Notes under the pieces: model-generated
What the model was told of the DNA's origin: nothing
Seen by the model: only the letters and a program-made list of their open reading frames with translations
The model's database searches: none
Assembly: GCA_015056055.1 (NCBI GenBank)
Contig: SVHC01000003.1
Coordinates: 55,485-119,484 of the forward strand
Source of the DNA: Clostridiales bacterium
GTDB taxonomy: Bacteria; Bacillota; Clostridia; Christensenellales; Aristaeellaceae
DNA length: 64,000 nucleotides
Direction: 5' to 3'
Part shown: one piece after another, positions 5,183 to 14,928 of the stretch
Numbering within the stretch: position 1 is the first letter of the stretch
Layout of the letters: each line of letters opens with the position of its first letter
Program-made: the position numbers and the translations under genes

Positions 5183-7162
5183 ATGCTTTTCCAGAAGGAC
5201 CATATGCTGGTTTCCCGCTTCAACGATGAAAAAATCTTCGTGGAAGCATGGGGTGAAAACGGCGTACGTGTACGCATTACGAAAAATGCCGCACTGCGCG
5301 GCGACCGCTGGAGCGCACTGCTTCCGGACGGCGCAAAGCAGGCTGATGAAATCAACATCACCGCAAACAACTGCGCCACGCTGAAAAACGGCAAAATTAC
5401 CGCCTGTTTTGAACAAAACGTTCTTGTTTTCCGCAACGAAAAGGGCGAAGAGCTGCTGGCCGAGTTCTGGCAGGGCAACCGTCCGCTGGACAAGAAAGTG
5501 CCGCACAATCCCATCTATTTCGCCAGCCGCATCTGGTATCCGCAGGCTGCAGGCGCATCCCGCATCGAATACCGCTTCAAGGCATATGACGATGAAAAGA
5601 TCTTCGGCATGGGCCAGTATCAGGACGATCGTTTCGACCGCAAGGGCTCCACGCTGGAGCTTGCTCCCCGCAACACGCAGGCGAGCATTCCCTTCTATTA
5701 TTCCAGCCGCGGCTACGGCTTCCTGTGGAACAATCCGTGCCTGGGCCGCGCAACCTTCGGCGCAAACTACACCCAGTGGGAAGCAGTTTCCACGGATGAA
5801 CTCGATTTCTGGGTAACCGCTGGCGATTCCCCGCGCGAAATCGAGCGCCAGTATGCCGAAGTAACCGGCAAGAGCCCCATGATGCCCGATTACGCCATGG
5901 GCTTCTGGCAGTGCAAGCTGCTGTACGCCGACCAGAACGAACTGATGACCGTTGCCCGCGAATACTATCGCCGCAAGATCCCGGTAAAGGTTATCATCAT
6001 CGACTTCTTCCACTGGACCAAGTTCGGCAACTGGTTCCTGGATCCCAAAAAGTGGCCGGATCCCAAGGGCATGGTTGAAGAGCTCAAGTCTATGGGCATG
6101 GAGCTGATGGTTTCCGTATGGCCGTCCATTGAAACCGAGAGCGATAACTACGAGGAGATGCTGGAAGCGGGCTACATGATCCGCACCAAGGCAGGTCTGC
6201 CCTTCGGCTGCCTGTTCGGCTCCAACATCACGTTCGTGGATTCCACCAATCCCGATGCACGCAAGTACCTGTGGGAAAAGATCAAGAAGAACTATTACGA
6301 GCTGGGCATCCGCAACTACTGGCTGGACTGCGCCGAGCCCGAATATTCCAACCCCACCTTCTCCAACTTTGTATATGATGCAGGCCCGGCCGAAATGTGC
6401 GCAAACCTGTACCCCGTGGAATACTCCAAAGCATTCTATGAGGGACTGCGCGAATCCGGCGAAGAGCTGCCCATCAGCCTGACCCGCTGCGCATGGGCCG
6501 GTACCCAGCGCTACGGCACCCTTCTGTGGTCCGGCGATATTTACGCCACCTGGAAGGCATTCAAGCAGCAGATTCCCTCCGGTCAGAACGTCGGCATGAG
6601 CGGCGTGCCGTGGTGGAACACCGATATCGGCGGCTTCATCGGCGGCGACCGCGCCGATCCCGATTACTGCGAACTGATCACCCGCTGGTTCGAGTGGGGC
6701 ACCTTCTGCCCGGTCATGCGTCTGCACGGCGCACGCGAAGGTCAGCGTGAGGAAGGCTACACGCCGCCGAACGAGATCTGGGTATACGGCGAAAAGGCCG
6801 ACGAGATCATGGAGAAGCACATCCGCCTGCGCGAGAGGATGTTCCCGTACATCAAGCGCTGCATGCAGGAAGCTACCGAAACCGGCGATCCCGTTATCCG
6901 CGCCATGTTCTATGAATTCCCGAATGACGAGAAGGCATGGAACCTGCCCTATCAGTACATGCTGGGCAGCGACCTGCTCGTCGCTCCCGTGCTTGAGCCC
7001 GGCGTTACCGAACTGGCTGTTTACCTCCCCGAGGGCGAAAGCTGGATCGATATCCGCGACGGCAAGGAATATGCCGGCGGCCAGACCGTAACCCTGCCCG
7101 CTCCCCTGGAGAGCATTCCCGTACTGCGCAGAAAGAGCGCGGAGGCCATGTTCGAATTCTAA
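5183..7162 (+). CDS. GH31 alpha-glycosidase, probable alpha-xylosidase
   Basis: 659 residues: an N-terminal beta-sandwich (about 1-220), a (beta/alpha)8 barrel and C-terminal beta domains. The nucleophile is D382 in WLDCAEPE and the acid/base D452 in WSGDI. The WLD-x-AEPE form is common to the XylS/YicI-like xylosidase branch rather than the maltase branch (WLDMNEP). It removes terminal alpha-xylose (or alpha-glucose) from short oligosaccharides. There is no signal peptide, so action is cytoplasmic. ATG at 5183 follows AAAGGGGTG. A close paralogue lies directly downstream (7348-9309). Specificity between xylose and glucose is inference. Confidence 0.9.
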   Translation: MLFQKDHMLVSRFNDEKIFVEAWGENGVRVRITKNAALRGDRWSALLPDGAKQADEINITANNCATLKNGKITACFEQNVLVFRNEKGEELLAEFWQGNRPLDKKVPHNPIYFASRIWYPQAAGASRIEYRFKAYDDEKIFGMGQYQDDRFDRKGSTLELAPRNTQASIPFYYSSRGYGFLWNNPCLGRATFGANYTQWEAVSTDELDFWVTAGDSPREIERQYAEVTGKSPMMPDYAMGFWQCKLLYADQNELMTVAREYYRRKIPVKVIIIDFFHWTKFGNWFLDPKKWPDPKGMVEELKSMGMELMVSVWPSIETESDNYEEMLEAGYMIRTKAGLPFGCLFGSNITFVDSTNPDARKYLWEKIKKNYYELGIRNYWLDCAEPEYSNPTFSNFVYDAGPAEMCANLYPVEYSKAFYEGLRESGEELPISLTRCAWAGTQRYGTLLWSGDIYATWKAFKQQIPSGQNVGMSGVPWWNTDIGGFIGGDRADPDYCELITRWFEWGTFCPVMRLHGAREGQREEGYTPPNEIWVYGEKADEIMEKHIRLRERMFPYIKRCMQEATETGDPVIRAMFYEFPNDEKAWNLPYQYMLGSDLLVAPVLEPGVTELAVYLPEGESWIDIRDGKEYAGGQTVTLPAPLESIPVLRRKSAEAMFEF

Positions 7163-7173
7163 TGTTGATTTCC

Positions 7174-7204
7174 GGCAGACGGGTACAAAACCCGTCTGCC
7201 TCTA
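7174..7204 (+). terminator. terminator after the first GH31 gene
   Basis: Stem GGCAGACGGG/CCCGTCTGCC around TACAAAA, followed by a short T-rich tract. Confidence 0.7.
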
Positions 7205-7207
7205 TTA

Positions 7208-7333
7208 AATGACAAGAATAGCGGACGGACGCGGAATCCCCTCCGTCACCTGCGGTGACACCTCCCCTTGATTCAAGGGGAGCTTGGCGTCGCGCGGACC
7301 GGCGGGTTCGAAGTCATACGCCGGTATTCTTAT
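7208..7333. repeat. MITE-like palindromic element between the GH31 paralogues
   Basis: About 125 bp bounded by imperfect inverted ends (AAGAATAGCGG near 7214 and CCGGTATTCTT near 7321). Inside are two perfect palindromes, GTCACC-TGC-GGTGAC (7245-7259) and CTCCCCTTGA-T-TCAAGGGGAG (7262-7282). It codes for nothing. The last palindrome resembles repeats scattered in many clostridial genomes. It ends only about 15 bp before the ATG of the next gene. Confidence 0.6.
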
Positions 7334-7347
7334 AAGGAGAGACTGCA

Positions 7348-9309
7348 ATGATCTATCAGAAAGACCATATGCTGGTTTTCCAGTATGATGACGAAAAAGT
7401 ATTTGTGGAAGCATGGGGCAAAAACGGCATCCGCGTGCGCGCAACCAAAAAGAATGCCCTGCGCGGCGAAGCATACAGCGCACTTCTGCCGGCAGAACCC
7501 ATGACCGCCGATGCGATCGAAATCGGCGAAAACGGCGATGCAAAGCTCGTGAACGGCAAGATCACCGCCGAATTCAAGCATAACGTGCTGACCTTCTATA
7601 ACGACAAGGGTGAAGAGCTCATCGGTGAAAGCTGGCGCGGCGGTCCGCTGAACTATCCCGTGCCGCATGATCCGAATCTGCTTGCCGCACGCGAATGGCG
7701 CAAGAAGGATAACGGCTACCGCGTGCAGTGTCGTTTTAAGGCCTACGAAGGCGAAAAGATCTACGGCATGGGCCAGCATCCGGAAACCGTGTTCGACCGC
7801 AAGGGCACGACCCTTGAACTTGCCCCGCGCAACAAGCAGGCAAACATCCCCTTCTATGTTTCCAGCCGCGGCTACGGCTTCCTGTGGAACAATCCGGCCA
7901 TCGGCCGCGCGACCTTTGCCACCAACTATACCCAGTGGGAAGCCGACCTGACCGACGAGATCGATTTCTGGGTGACCGCAGGCGATACGCCGCGCGAAAT
8001 CGAGCGCCAGTATGCAGAGGCAGGCGGCAAGACGCCCATGATGCCCGATTACGCCATGGGCTTCTGGCAGTGTAAGCTGCGCTATGTCACGCAGGATGAG
8101 CTGCTTGAAGTCGCCCGCGAATACTACCGCCGCAAGGTGCCCGTAAAGGTCATCATCATCGACTTCTGCCACTGGACCAAGCACGGCAACTGGTTCCTCG
8201 ATCCCGAATACTGGCCGGACCCGCAGGCTATGGTGGACGAGCTCAAGTCCATGGGCATGGAAGTTGTGGCATCCGTATGGCCCTCCATGGAACCCGGCAG
8301 CGACAACTATAAGGAAATGACCGAAAAGGGTCTGCTGGTGCACAACAATTTCGGCCAGCACTACGGCCAACAGAACACGCTCACCTTCGTTGATACCACC
8401 AATCCCGAGGCATGCAAGTTCCTGTGGGAAAAGATCAAAAAGAACTATTACAGCTACGGCATCCGCAACTTCTGGCTGGACTGCGCAGAGCCCGAATATT
8501 GGAAACCCGATTTCTCGCAGTATTCCTACTATGCAGGCCAGGCCGAAATGTGCGGCAACCTCTATCCCGTGGAATATTCCAAGATGTTCTATGAAGGTCT
8601 GCGCGCTGAGGGTGAAGAAATGCCCATCAGCCTTACCCGCTGCGCATACGCAGGCAGCCAGCGCTACGGCACTCTCCTGTGGTCCGGTGACATTCACTCC
8701 CGCTGGGACGTTCTGCGCGACCAGATTCCGCTGGGCCAGAACGTTGCAATGAGCGGTCTGCCGTGGTGGAACACCGATATCGGCGGCTTTATGATGGGCG
8801 TGCATGAGGATCCTGATTTCCGCGAGCTGCTCATCCGCTGGTTTGAGTGGGGCACCTTCTGCCCGGTCATGCGCCTGCACGGCATCCGCGAAGGCAAAGC
8901 AACCCCGCCGTTCACCCCGCCGAACGAAATCTGGAGCTACGGCGAGGAAAACTGCGTGATCATGGAAAACCACATTCGCCTGCGCGAAAAGATGTTCCCC
9001 TATATCAAGCGCACCATGCAGGAAGCCCATGAAACCGGCGACCCCGTTATCCGCCCGATGTTCTATGAATTCCCGAATGACGAAAAGGCATGGAACCTGC
9101 CCTATCAGTACATGTTCGGCAGCGACCTCTTGGTTGCTCCCGTTCTTGAAGCCGGTGCCCGCAGCGTAGAGGCTTACCTGCCCAAAGGCGAAAGCTGGAT
9201 CGATATCCGCGACGGTAAGGAGTATGCAGGCGGTCAGACTGTGACCCTGCCCGCTCCCATCGAGAGCATCCCCGTGCTTAGAAGAAAGAGCGCCGAAGTT
9301 CTGTTCTAA
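7348..9309 (+). CDS. second GH31 alpha-glycosidase, tandem paralogue
   Basis: 653 residues, collinear and highly similar with the first GH31 over its whole length. Nucleophile D378 in WLDCAEPE, acid/base D448 in WSGDI. The C-terminal 80 residues are nearly identical between the two, while the region after the third barrel strand (LLVHNNFGQHYGQQN here, YMIRTKAGLPFGCLF in the first) differs, which is where GH31 substrate pockets vary. Cytoplasmic, no signal peptide. AAGGAGAG precedes the ATG. The duplicate probably has a shifted linkage or sugar preference. Confidence 0.9.
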   Translation: MIYQKDHMLVFQYDDEKVFVEAWGKNGIRVRATKKNALRGEAYSALLPAEPMTADAIEIGENGDAKLVNGKITAEFKHNVLTFYNDKGEELIGESWRGGPLNYPVPHDPNLLAAREWRKKDNGYRVQCRFKAYEGEKIYGMGQHPETVFDRKGTTLELAPRNKQANIPFYVSSRGYGFLWNNPAIGRATFATNYTQWEADLTDEIDFWVTAGDTPREIERQYAEAGGKTPMMPDYAMGFWQCKLRYVTQDELLEVAREYYRRKVPVKVIIIDFCHWTKHGNWFLDPEYWPDPQAMVDELKSMGMEVVASVWPSMEPGSDNYKEMTEKGLLVHNNFGQHYGQQNTLTFVDTTNPEACKFLWEKIKKNYYSYGIRNFWLDCAEPEYWKPDFSQYSYYAGQAEMCGNLYPVEYSKMFYEGLRAEGEEMPISLTRCAYAGSQRYGTLLWSGDIHSRWDVLRDQIPLGQNVAMSGLPWWNTDIGGFMMGVHEDPDFRELLIRWFEWGTFCPVMRLHGIREGKATPPFTPPNEIWSYGEENCVIMENHIRLREKMFPYIKRTMQEAHETGDPVIRPMFYEFPNDEKAWNLPYQYMFGSDLLVAPVLEAGARSVEAYLPKGESWIDIRDGKEYAGGQTVTLPAPIESIPVLRRKSAEVLF

Positions 9310-9358
9310 GCTTTCTCCAATACCAACCTGATCAAGGTTGAAATGATCTGATCCATAG

Positions 9359-9395
9359 CGCAAGTGCTCCAATTCCGGCGCACTTGCGTTTTTTT
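9359..9395 (+). terminator. terminator after the second GH31 gene
   Basis: Stem CGCAAGTGC/GCACTTGCG followed by seven T. Confidence 0.85.
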
Positions 9396-9446
9396 GCAAT
9401 CTATTGTACAATGCTCCTATGCAATACAATTAAGGAGGCCGACGGA

Positions 9447-10523
9447 ATGCATCTTTGGATAGGCGGAGACCTTGTTCCGACAAAGGAAAACAGCGCTCTT
9501 TTTGCCGCAGGGGATACACAGGCTCTTTTCGGCGAAGAATTCCTTTCCCTGTGGAAGGATGCCGATGCAAGAATCCTGAATCTGGAAACCGTGCTTGCCG
9601 ATGAAGGTACGCCCATCACGAAGGCAGGTCCCAATCTGCGCGCGGATACGGCATGCGCCGCCGCACTGCAGAAGCTTGATCTTACCGCCGTCTGCCTTGC
9701 AAACAATCACATCTTTGATTTCGGTGCGGAAGGCCTTGAAAGCACGCAGGCAGTCCTTGGAAATACGCCGCATTTTGGCGCAGGCAGCAATCTGCACGAA
9801 GCTTCGCAGGCGCTGTGGCTGGGAGATACTGCCGTATATGCCTGCGCCGAAAGGGAATTTTCCGCAGCAGGGGAGAGTACGCCCGGCGCAAACCCCTTTG
9901 ACCCGCTCACAAGCTTTGACCATGTGGAAGCACTTGCAAAAAAAGCCCAGCGCGTGATCGTCCTCTATCACGGCGGGCTGGAAAAATACCGCTATCCCAC
10001 GCCGAATCTGCAGCGCATCTGCCGCAAATTCGCCGAAAAGGGCGCAAGTCTTGTGATTTGCCAGCACAGTCACACAGTGGGCTGCATGGAAATGTACGCA
10101 GGCGGCACCATCATTTACGGACAGGGCAATCTGCTTTTCTCCCGATACCGTGACGAACATTGGCGCAGCGGCCTTTTGATCGGCGTGGATACCGAAACGA
10201 TGGAGCTCAGCTTTGTCCCTCTGGAACAGACCGAATGCGGCGTTCGCGTTTCTCATGACGAAAACATCCTTGCCGGATTCCGCGCCCGTTCGCAGGAGAT
10301 TCTGCAGCCCGGATTTGTAGAGAATGCCTTCCGCCAACGTGCACGGCAGGCAGATTATGAAAAGAAGCTTTTCGGCCGCCTGGGCCGCTATGTCCGCAAA
10401 CTAAAAATGACCGAACGCCTGATGGACAGACGCTCGGCCGCCGGGGTAATAAATCTGTTTGAGTGTGACACACACCGCGAGCTTGCCGCGGAAATGCTTC
10501 GATTAAAATACGTTGACCGTTGA
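9447..10523 (+). CDS. CapA-like metallophosphatase-fold protein, no signal peptide
   Basis: 358 residues of the CapA (PGA_cap, PF09587) family. Visible metal-site motifs are GGDLVP near the start, NLETV, ANNHIFDFG, YHGG and CQHSHTVG, in the usual order of the calcineurin-like fold. The ATG at 9447 follows AAGGAGG. Known CapA proteins take part in poly-gamma-glutamate capsule assembly and are mostly extracytoplasmic. This one has no membrane or signal segment, and no capB or capC is near, so a capsule role should not be assumed. Its 3' end overlaps the convergent second CapA gene by 21 bp. Confidence 0.82.
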   Translation: MHLWIGGDLVPTKENSALFAAGDTQALFGEEFLSLWKDADARILNLETVLADEGTPITKAGPNLRADTACAAALQKLDLTAVCLANNHIFDFGAEGLESTQAVLGNTPHFGAGSNLHEASQALWLGDTAVYACAEREFSAAGESTPGANPFDPLTSFDHVEALAKKAQRVIVLYHGGLEKYRYPTPNLQRICRKFAEKGASLVICQHSHTVGCMEMYAGGTIIYGQGNLLFSRYRDEHWRSGLLIGVDTETMELSFVPLEQTECGVRVSHDENILAGFRARSQEILQPGFVENAFRQRARQADYEKKLFGRLGRYVRKLKMTERLMDRRSAAGVINLFECDTHRELAAEMLRLKYVDR

Positions 10524-11672
10524 GTACTCGGAAATCTTGTCGAGAATCCTCTCGGCATCCTTACCCTCGGCCACGTGCGGCTGATAATCGTTCATGGATT
10601 TGTCGCCGCTGATGCGAACGGGAATAACCTCGAAATCCGTATCGATGATCGTGCCGGTGTGATCGACCGTAAAGGTCGGCTGGAAAAGCATGGCATCCAT
10701 GTCGTACGGGCTGGAATTTCCGCCGAAGCAGAGATTACCAACGCTGAATACCACGGGAACATCTTCATATTCGGTAACGCCGCTCACAACGTGGGAGTGG
10801 TGACCGACAACAACATCGGCGCCCGCTTCAACCGCAGCCTTCGCATATCTGCGCTGCTCTGTGGTGGAGGTGTAGCGCTTTTCTTCGCCCCAGTGGAAGC
10901 TGGCAACCAGAATATCGCACTCGGCGCGCAGCTCGGAAATCATTTCCTTCACTTCGGAAACATCGTAATCCCATTCGGTAAGGCCGATAAAGCCGACCTT
11001 GACGCCCTTGACTTCGATAATCTGCGTCTGCTTGTAGCCGTATCCTGCGATGCCGGCCTCGGCAACGTACTTTACGGTATCCTCATAGCCTGCGGTGAGG
11101 AAGTCCTTCGCATGGTTGTTGGCGAGATGGGCGACTTCAACATCGCCTTCGACCAGAATCTGCACATTCGCCGGATCGCAGCGGAAGTTGAACTGGCGGT
11201 TTGCTCGCTTTTCCTTTGCCTCGGTCAGGGGCCCTTCCAGATTGATGATGGTAAGATCGTCGTTCTCGAAAACCTCTTTCAGATTTTCAAAGAAGTATGC
11301 ATACCCGTTTTCGTCCACATAGGACTGGAAGCGGGTATTGTTTTTGTTCACATCGCCGCCGAGCGTGCAGTCGCCGCCAAAGGTGAGCGTGATGGTCACA
11401 GGCTCGGGAATGGGCGTTGCGGTAGGCTCGGGCGTCTGCGTGGGTTCAGGCGTGGCCGTGGGCGCAATCGTGGGCGTGGGAGCCGCTGCGGAGGACGCCA
11501 GGGAACCATCCGGCGCAAAAACCTGCTGCTGAGCAGAACCTTCCTCGGTAGCCTCGTCCACAATGCCGGCTGCGGGCCACAGAAGTACCAGGAGCATCAG
11601 AAGCAGTGCCGTGCCCATGCGCATGCGGGCGCGCTGCTGCCGCTTCCGCATCATTTTTTCTTTCTTCGTCAT
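10503..11672 (-). CDS. membrane-anchored CapA-like protein with Pro/Thr linker
   Basis: 389 residues: positive N-terminus, membrane segment at about 19-37 (GTALLLMLLVLLWPAAGI), a proline/threonine repeat linker (TPTIAPTATPEPTQTPEPT, about 65-92), and a CapA domain with FGGDCTLGGD, NLEGPL, ANNHAKDF, FHWGEE and GHHSHVV. The domain should face the outside. It closely matches the CapA family of surface proteins in Clostridia. The ATG at 11672 follows TAGGCGG. The two CapA genes of this window converge but are only distant relatives of each other. Confidence 0.88.
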   Translation of the reverse strand: MTKKEKMMRKRQQRARMRMGTALLLMLLVLLWPAAGIVDEATEEGSAQQQVFAPDGSLASSAAAPTPTIAPTATPEPTQTPEPTATPIPEPVTITLTFGGDCTLGGDVNKNNTRFQSYVDENGYAYFFENLKEVFENDDLTIINLEGPLTEAKEKRANRQFNFRCDPANVQILVEGDVEVAHLANNHAKDFLTAGYEDTVKYVAEAGIAGYGYKQTQIIEVKGVKVGFIGLTEWDYDVSEVKEMISELRAECDILVASFHWGEEKRYTSTTEQRRYAKAAVEAGADVVVGHHSHVVSGVTEYEDVPVVFSVGNLCFGGNSSPYDMDAMLFQPTFTVDHTGTIIDTDFEVIPVRISGDKSMNDYQPHVAEGKDAERILDKISEYSTVNVF

Positions 11673-11935
11673 ACATCTACCGCCTATAAAAACCGCCGGT
11701 TCCGGCGCGTCATTTACTCATATTGCCATTATAACCCATGAAAACGGCAAAGGCAAATAATAGAGCGTATTGTCAAACAGTGTTCATAGACTTGAAATAT
11801 TTGGAATGCCATTTTTATGCTATAAAAAGTGGTAATCACAAATTGTTAAATTATGCAAAAATTGGCCCATTTATACCCGCTTGCTGTATAATATTTTTGC
11901 AAAGTTTATGCGAATCCTTTTGCGGAGGTGCCGAT

Positions 11936-14911
11936 ATGGACGCAGGATTTTCGACCATATACCGCCCGGAAAACGGGCGCATTAAGGGGCAGAATCTGCC
12001 CCGGTATTCCAATCGCTATATTTACGAGGCCAACAAAAGCAACTATATCATGGCGGGTGACCGGCCGCACATGCGCCTTGCGCAGGAAAGAAATCTCCTG
12101 GGCACGCTGCGCCTGTTTGCCGGCGAAAAGCCGCTGGACGAATGCGAAAACGTTGATTTTTCCTACTATCCCGGCCGTGTGGACTGGGTGGTGAAGGACA
12201 GCTCATTCGAAGGCGAAATCCGCCTGACCGTGACCGCACCGGGTGACGGCGTGGGTATTGCGCTGCGCGCAGAATCCCCCATTCCGCTGCGATTCACCTA
12301 TCGCGGTCTTTCCCCCAAAAAAACAGACCCCGGCCACGAAGCCCATCCTTACTGGAACTTCAGCATCCTTGTGGCGGATAAATCTCTCCAAACCACGCAA
12401 TTTGACGAAGCATGGCTTATCGGCAATGAAACCGGAGAGGAAGAGGGAGTTCTCTACATCGAATCTCCGGCTGTAAACGCAAACCTGAAGGAACGCTGCC
12501 GCATTTTCGTCAAGTGCGACGGAACGTGTACCTTTGGCGAAGGCGGCATCACCGGCACTTTCGCAGAATATTTTCTTGCGCAGAAAGAGCACGCATCCGG
12601 CAACCCCGGAAAGCTTTTTGAACAGGGTCTGGCACGAAGCGAACGCATCGCATCTTCCCTTACCGTCGAAACGCCGGACGAGTATATAAACGCTTGCTCC
12701 CTTGCCGCAGCAGCGGAAATGGACGGCGCATGGCATCCGCCAAAGACGATGCACGGCAACATGAGCTGGAATATGCCCTTTGTCGGCTGGCTTTCCCATC
12801 AGCAGCACACACTGGGTTTCCACGACCGCGCCCTTGACACGCTCAAAGCCTATGCCGACGCGCAGGTCAAAACCGATGAAAAGCGCGCATATACCCGCTC
12901 GCCCAACGGCACTATGCCGGAATTCGATTCCCGCTACTACGGGCAGGGCCATATTGCGGAAGATCAGGCATTCTACAACATGCAGACCCAGTTTTTCCAT
13001 CAGATGATCCGTGCATGGCGCTATTCCGGCAACCCGGAGTTTGCCGCCATTCTGCGCGATGCACTGCGTCTGCACCTGATCCGCGAGGACGAATGTTTTG
13101 ATCCCGAAGGTACCGGTCTGTACGAAAGCGTGATCAACACCTGGCCGACGGACAGCGTATTCAATTCCGGCGGCGGCTCCGTGGAGGAGACATGCTATGT
13201 ATATGCAGCGGTATGCGCCATGATTGAACTGTGCGAAGGCGAAGAAAAAGAAAAATATCGCCGGAAAGCAGAAAAGATCAAAAAGGCGTTTTTCGATCAG
13301 CTCTGGATCGAAGACCGTGGATATCCGGGCGCATGGGTGGACAGAATCGGCCTGAAGCGACTGCATAAAGATGCATGGCTTTATTCCGCTTTCATGCCCA
13401 TCGAGTGCGGCCTTGTGGACGAATTCCAGGCGGCTCAGGCGCTCTATTATCCCTACTGGGCGCTGGAGCAGGATAAAAACGGCCTGTTCTGGTTCTCCAA
13501 CTGGACACCGGGCATCTGGTCCGTGCGCGAATGCTCCTCGGGCGAAAACATGCAGTATGCGCTGGCAGCCCTGCGCTGCGGCAAGGTGGATGCGGGCGCA
13601 AACGTCATTTCCGGCTTTGCAAAGCGTTCACTGGACGCTGTCATTCCCGGCAATCTGACAGACCCCGTTATCGAAAGCGCCACGCAGTTCGCCTGCGCAG
13701 TGGTGGAAGGTCTTTTCGGCTACGAACCGGATTATCCCAACGGACGCGTGACCGTAGCGCCGAAAATCCCGTTTGCATGGGGGCACGCCCGCATGAAGAC
13801 CGGCAACATCGAGCTGGTTTACGACGAAAATTCCCTGCGCGTCACGCTTGCAAAACCGGCAAAGATCACCCTGCAGATGCGCCTGTATGCCGAGGAACTG
13901 CTTTCCGTCAGGGGCACGAACAACTGGCGGCTGGTTCCCTCCATGGGCGGCATGATTGTCGAAGCGGATTTTGACGAAGGCACCGAAGCTTGCCTGCAGC
14001 TGGAAACCCGCGGAAGGCGCGATTTTGAGCATCCCATCCGCACAAATGCTATCCCCGAAGGCGAAATCTTCAATCCGCAGAATGTAACGCCGGATTCGCA
14101 CGGCGCACATCTCGTTTTCAAAAAGTCCGAAGCCGGATACTGGCAGGAATACTGGCTTGACATGGGCAAAGATCCCGTGCGCGAAGAGATTATTCAAAAG
14201 CAGCGCACACCCATTCCGGAAAACGCCACTTTGGTTCCCGTAGATATTTCCAAAGCATTGAACGCAAATGTGGAAGGCATCTTCCTGGAGAAATATCTTA
14301 CCCCGCGCTACAATCAGGGAACCTCCCTGCAGATTGCATACGACGGTTTCAACCTGTGGACATTCGGTTTCTGGGGAACGGCAGCACCGCCCGTAACGCT
14401 TGAAAAGAAGGGCATCGTCACAAGCGAAGCGGGAATTCCGTTTGCCGTCTGCGAAGGCGAAAAGAACATCGCTTTCACCAGCATCTGGGACAATTTCCCG
14501 ACAAGCGTCACCATTCCGGTAAACGATGAAGCCGATATGGCCATTGTCGCTGTCACGGGTTCCACGAACCCCATGCAGTGCGGCATCGAAAACGCCCGCC
14601 TTACCTTCGTTTATGCGGATGATACCTTCGAAGAACTGCCTCTTGTAAATCCGCAGAACTATATCAGCCTGTGCGCCTATCCGCGGCGCGCCACAGCAAC
14701 GCACTATGCAACCAACCGATCGGACGTTTTCAACCCCATTGATGAATGCCTTCTGCGCGATTTCACGCCGGAAGTCGTGCCTTTGGGCGAAAATGTGCGG
14801 ACTCTGCTCATCCGCTGGCCGCTGAAAAAAGCAGCCCTTAAGGAAATTCGCCTTGAAGCCCTGTCCATCGAAGTTGTAACCGGCATCATGGCAGTTACCC
14901 TGGTGAAGTAA
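11936..14911 (+). CDS. DUF4450-type six-hairpin glycosidase-like protein
   Basis: 991 residues. An N-terminal beta domain is followed by an (alpha/alpha)6 segment with WNMPFVGWLSHQQHTLGFHDRA, NTWPTDSVFNSGGGSVEETCY and WFSNWTPGIWSVRE, the conserved blocks of DUF4450 proteins in Bacteroidetes and Clostridia, then C-terminal beta-sandwich domains (about 620-990). The ATG at 11936 follows TGCGGAGGTG. There is no signal peptide, so it is probably a cytoplasmic sugar hydrolase or lyase. The family has no reaction that I can cite with confidence. Candidate catalytic acids lie in the conserved PEFDSRYYGQGH and GGGSVEE blocks. A TATAAT at 11887-11892 suggests its own promoter. Confidence 0.8.
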   Translation: MDAGFSTIYRPENGRIKGQNLPRYSNRYIYEANKSNYIMAGDRPHMRLAQERNLLGTLRLFAGEKPLDECENVDFSYYPGRVDWVVKDSSFEGEIRLTVTAPGDGVGIALRAESPIPLRFTYRGLSPKKTDPGHEAHPYWNFSILVADKSLQTTQFDEAWLIGNETGEEEGVLYIESPAVNANLKERCRIFVKCDGTCTFGEGGITGTFAEYFLAQKEHASGNPGKLFEQGLARSERIASSLTVETPDEYINACSLAAAAEMDGAWHPPKTMHGNMSWNMPFVGWLSHQQHTLGFHDRALDTLKAYADAQVKTDEKRAYTRSPNGTMPEFDSRYYGQGHIAEDQAFYNMQTQFFHQMIRAWRYSGNPEFAAILRDALRLHLIREDECFDPEGTGLYESVINTWPTDSVFNSGGGSVEETCYVYAAVCAMIELCEGEEKEKYRRKAEKIKKAFFDQLWIEDRGYPGAWVDRIGLKRLHKDAWLYSAFMPIECGLVDEFQAAQALYYPYWALEQDKNGLFWFSNWTPGIWSVRECSSGENMQYALAALRCGKVDAGANVISGFAKRSLDAVIPGNLTDPVIESATQFACAVVEGLFGYEPDYPNGRVTVAPKIPFAWGHARMKTGNIELVYDENSLRVTLAKPAKITLQMRLYAEELLSVRGTNNWRLVPSMGGMIVEADFDEGTEACLQLETRGRRDFEHPIRTNAIPEGEIFNPQNVTPDSHGAHLVFKKSEAGYWQEYWLDMGKDPVREEIIQKQRTPIPENATLVPVDISKALNANVEGIFLEKYLTPRYNQGTSLQIAYDGFNLWTFGFWGTAAPPVTLEKKGIVTSEAGIPFAVCEGEKNIAFTSIWDNFPTSVTIPVNDEADMAIVAVTGSTNPMQCGIENARLTFVYADDTFEELPLVNPQNYISLCAYPRRATATHYATNRSDVFNPIDECLLRDFTPEVVPLGENVRTLLIRWPLKKAALKEIRLEALSIEVVTGIMAVTLVK

Positions 14912-14928
14912 TCACCTCGCAAAGCATT

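Noticed and set aside
7330-9429. Minus-strand frame of 699 codons opposite the second GH31 gene
   Set aside because: The equivalent shadow exists opposite the first GH31 gene, as expected from shared codon use; no family resemblance.
9447-11672. Poly-gamma-glutamate capsule locus
   Set aside because: Two CapA-like proteins but no capB, capC or capE; the family is broader than capsule synthesis.
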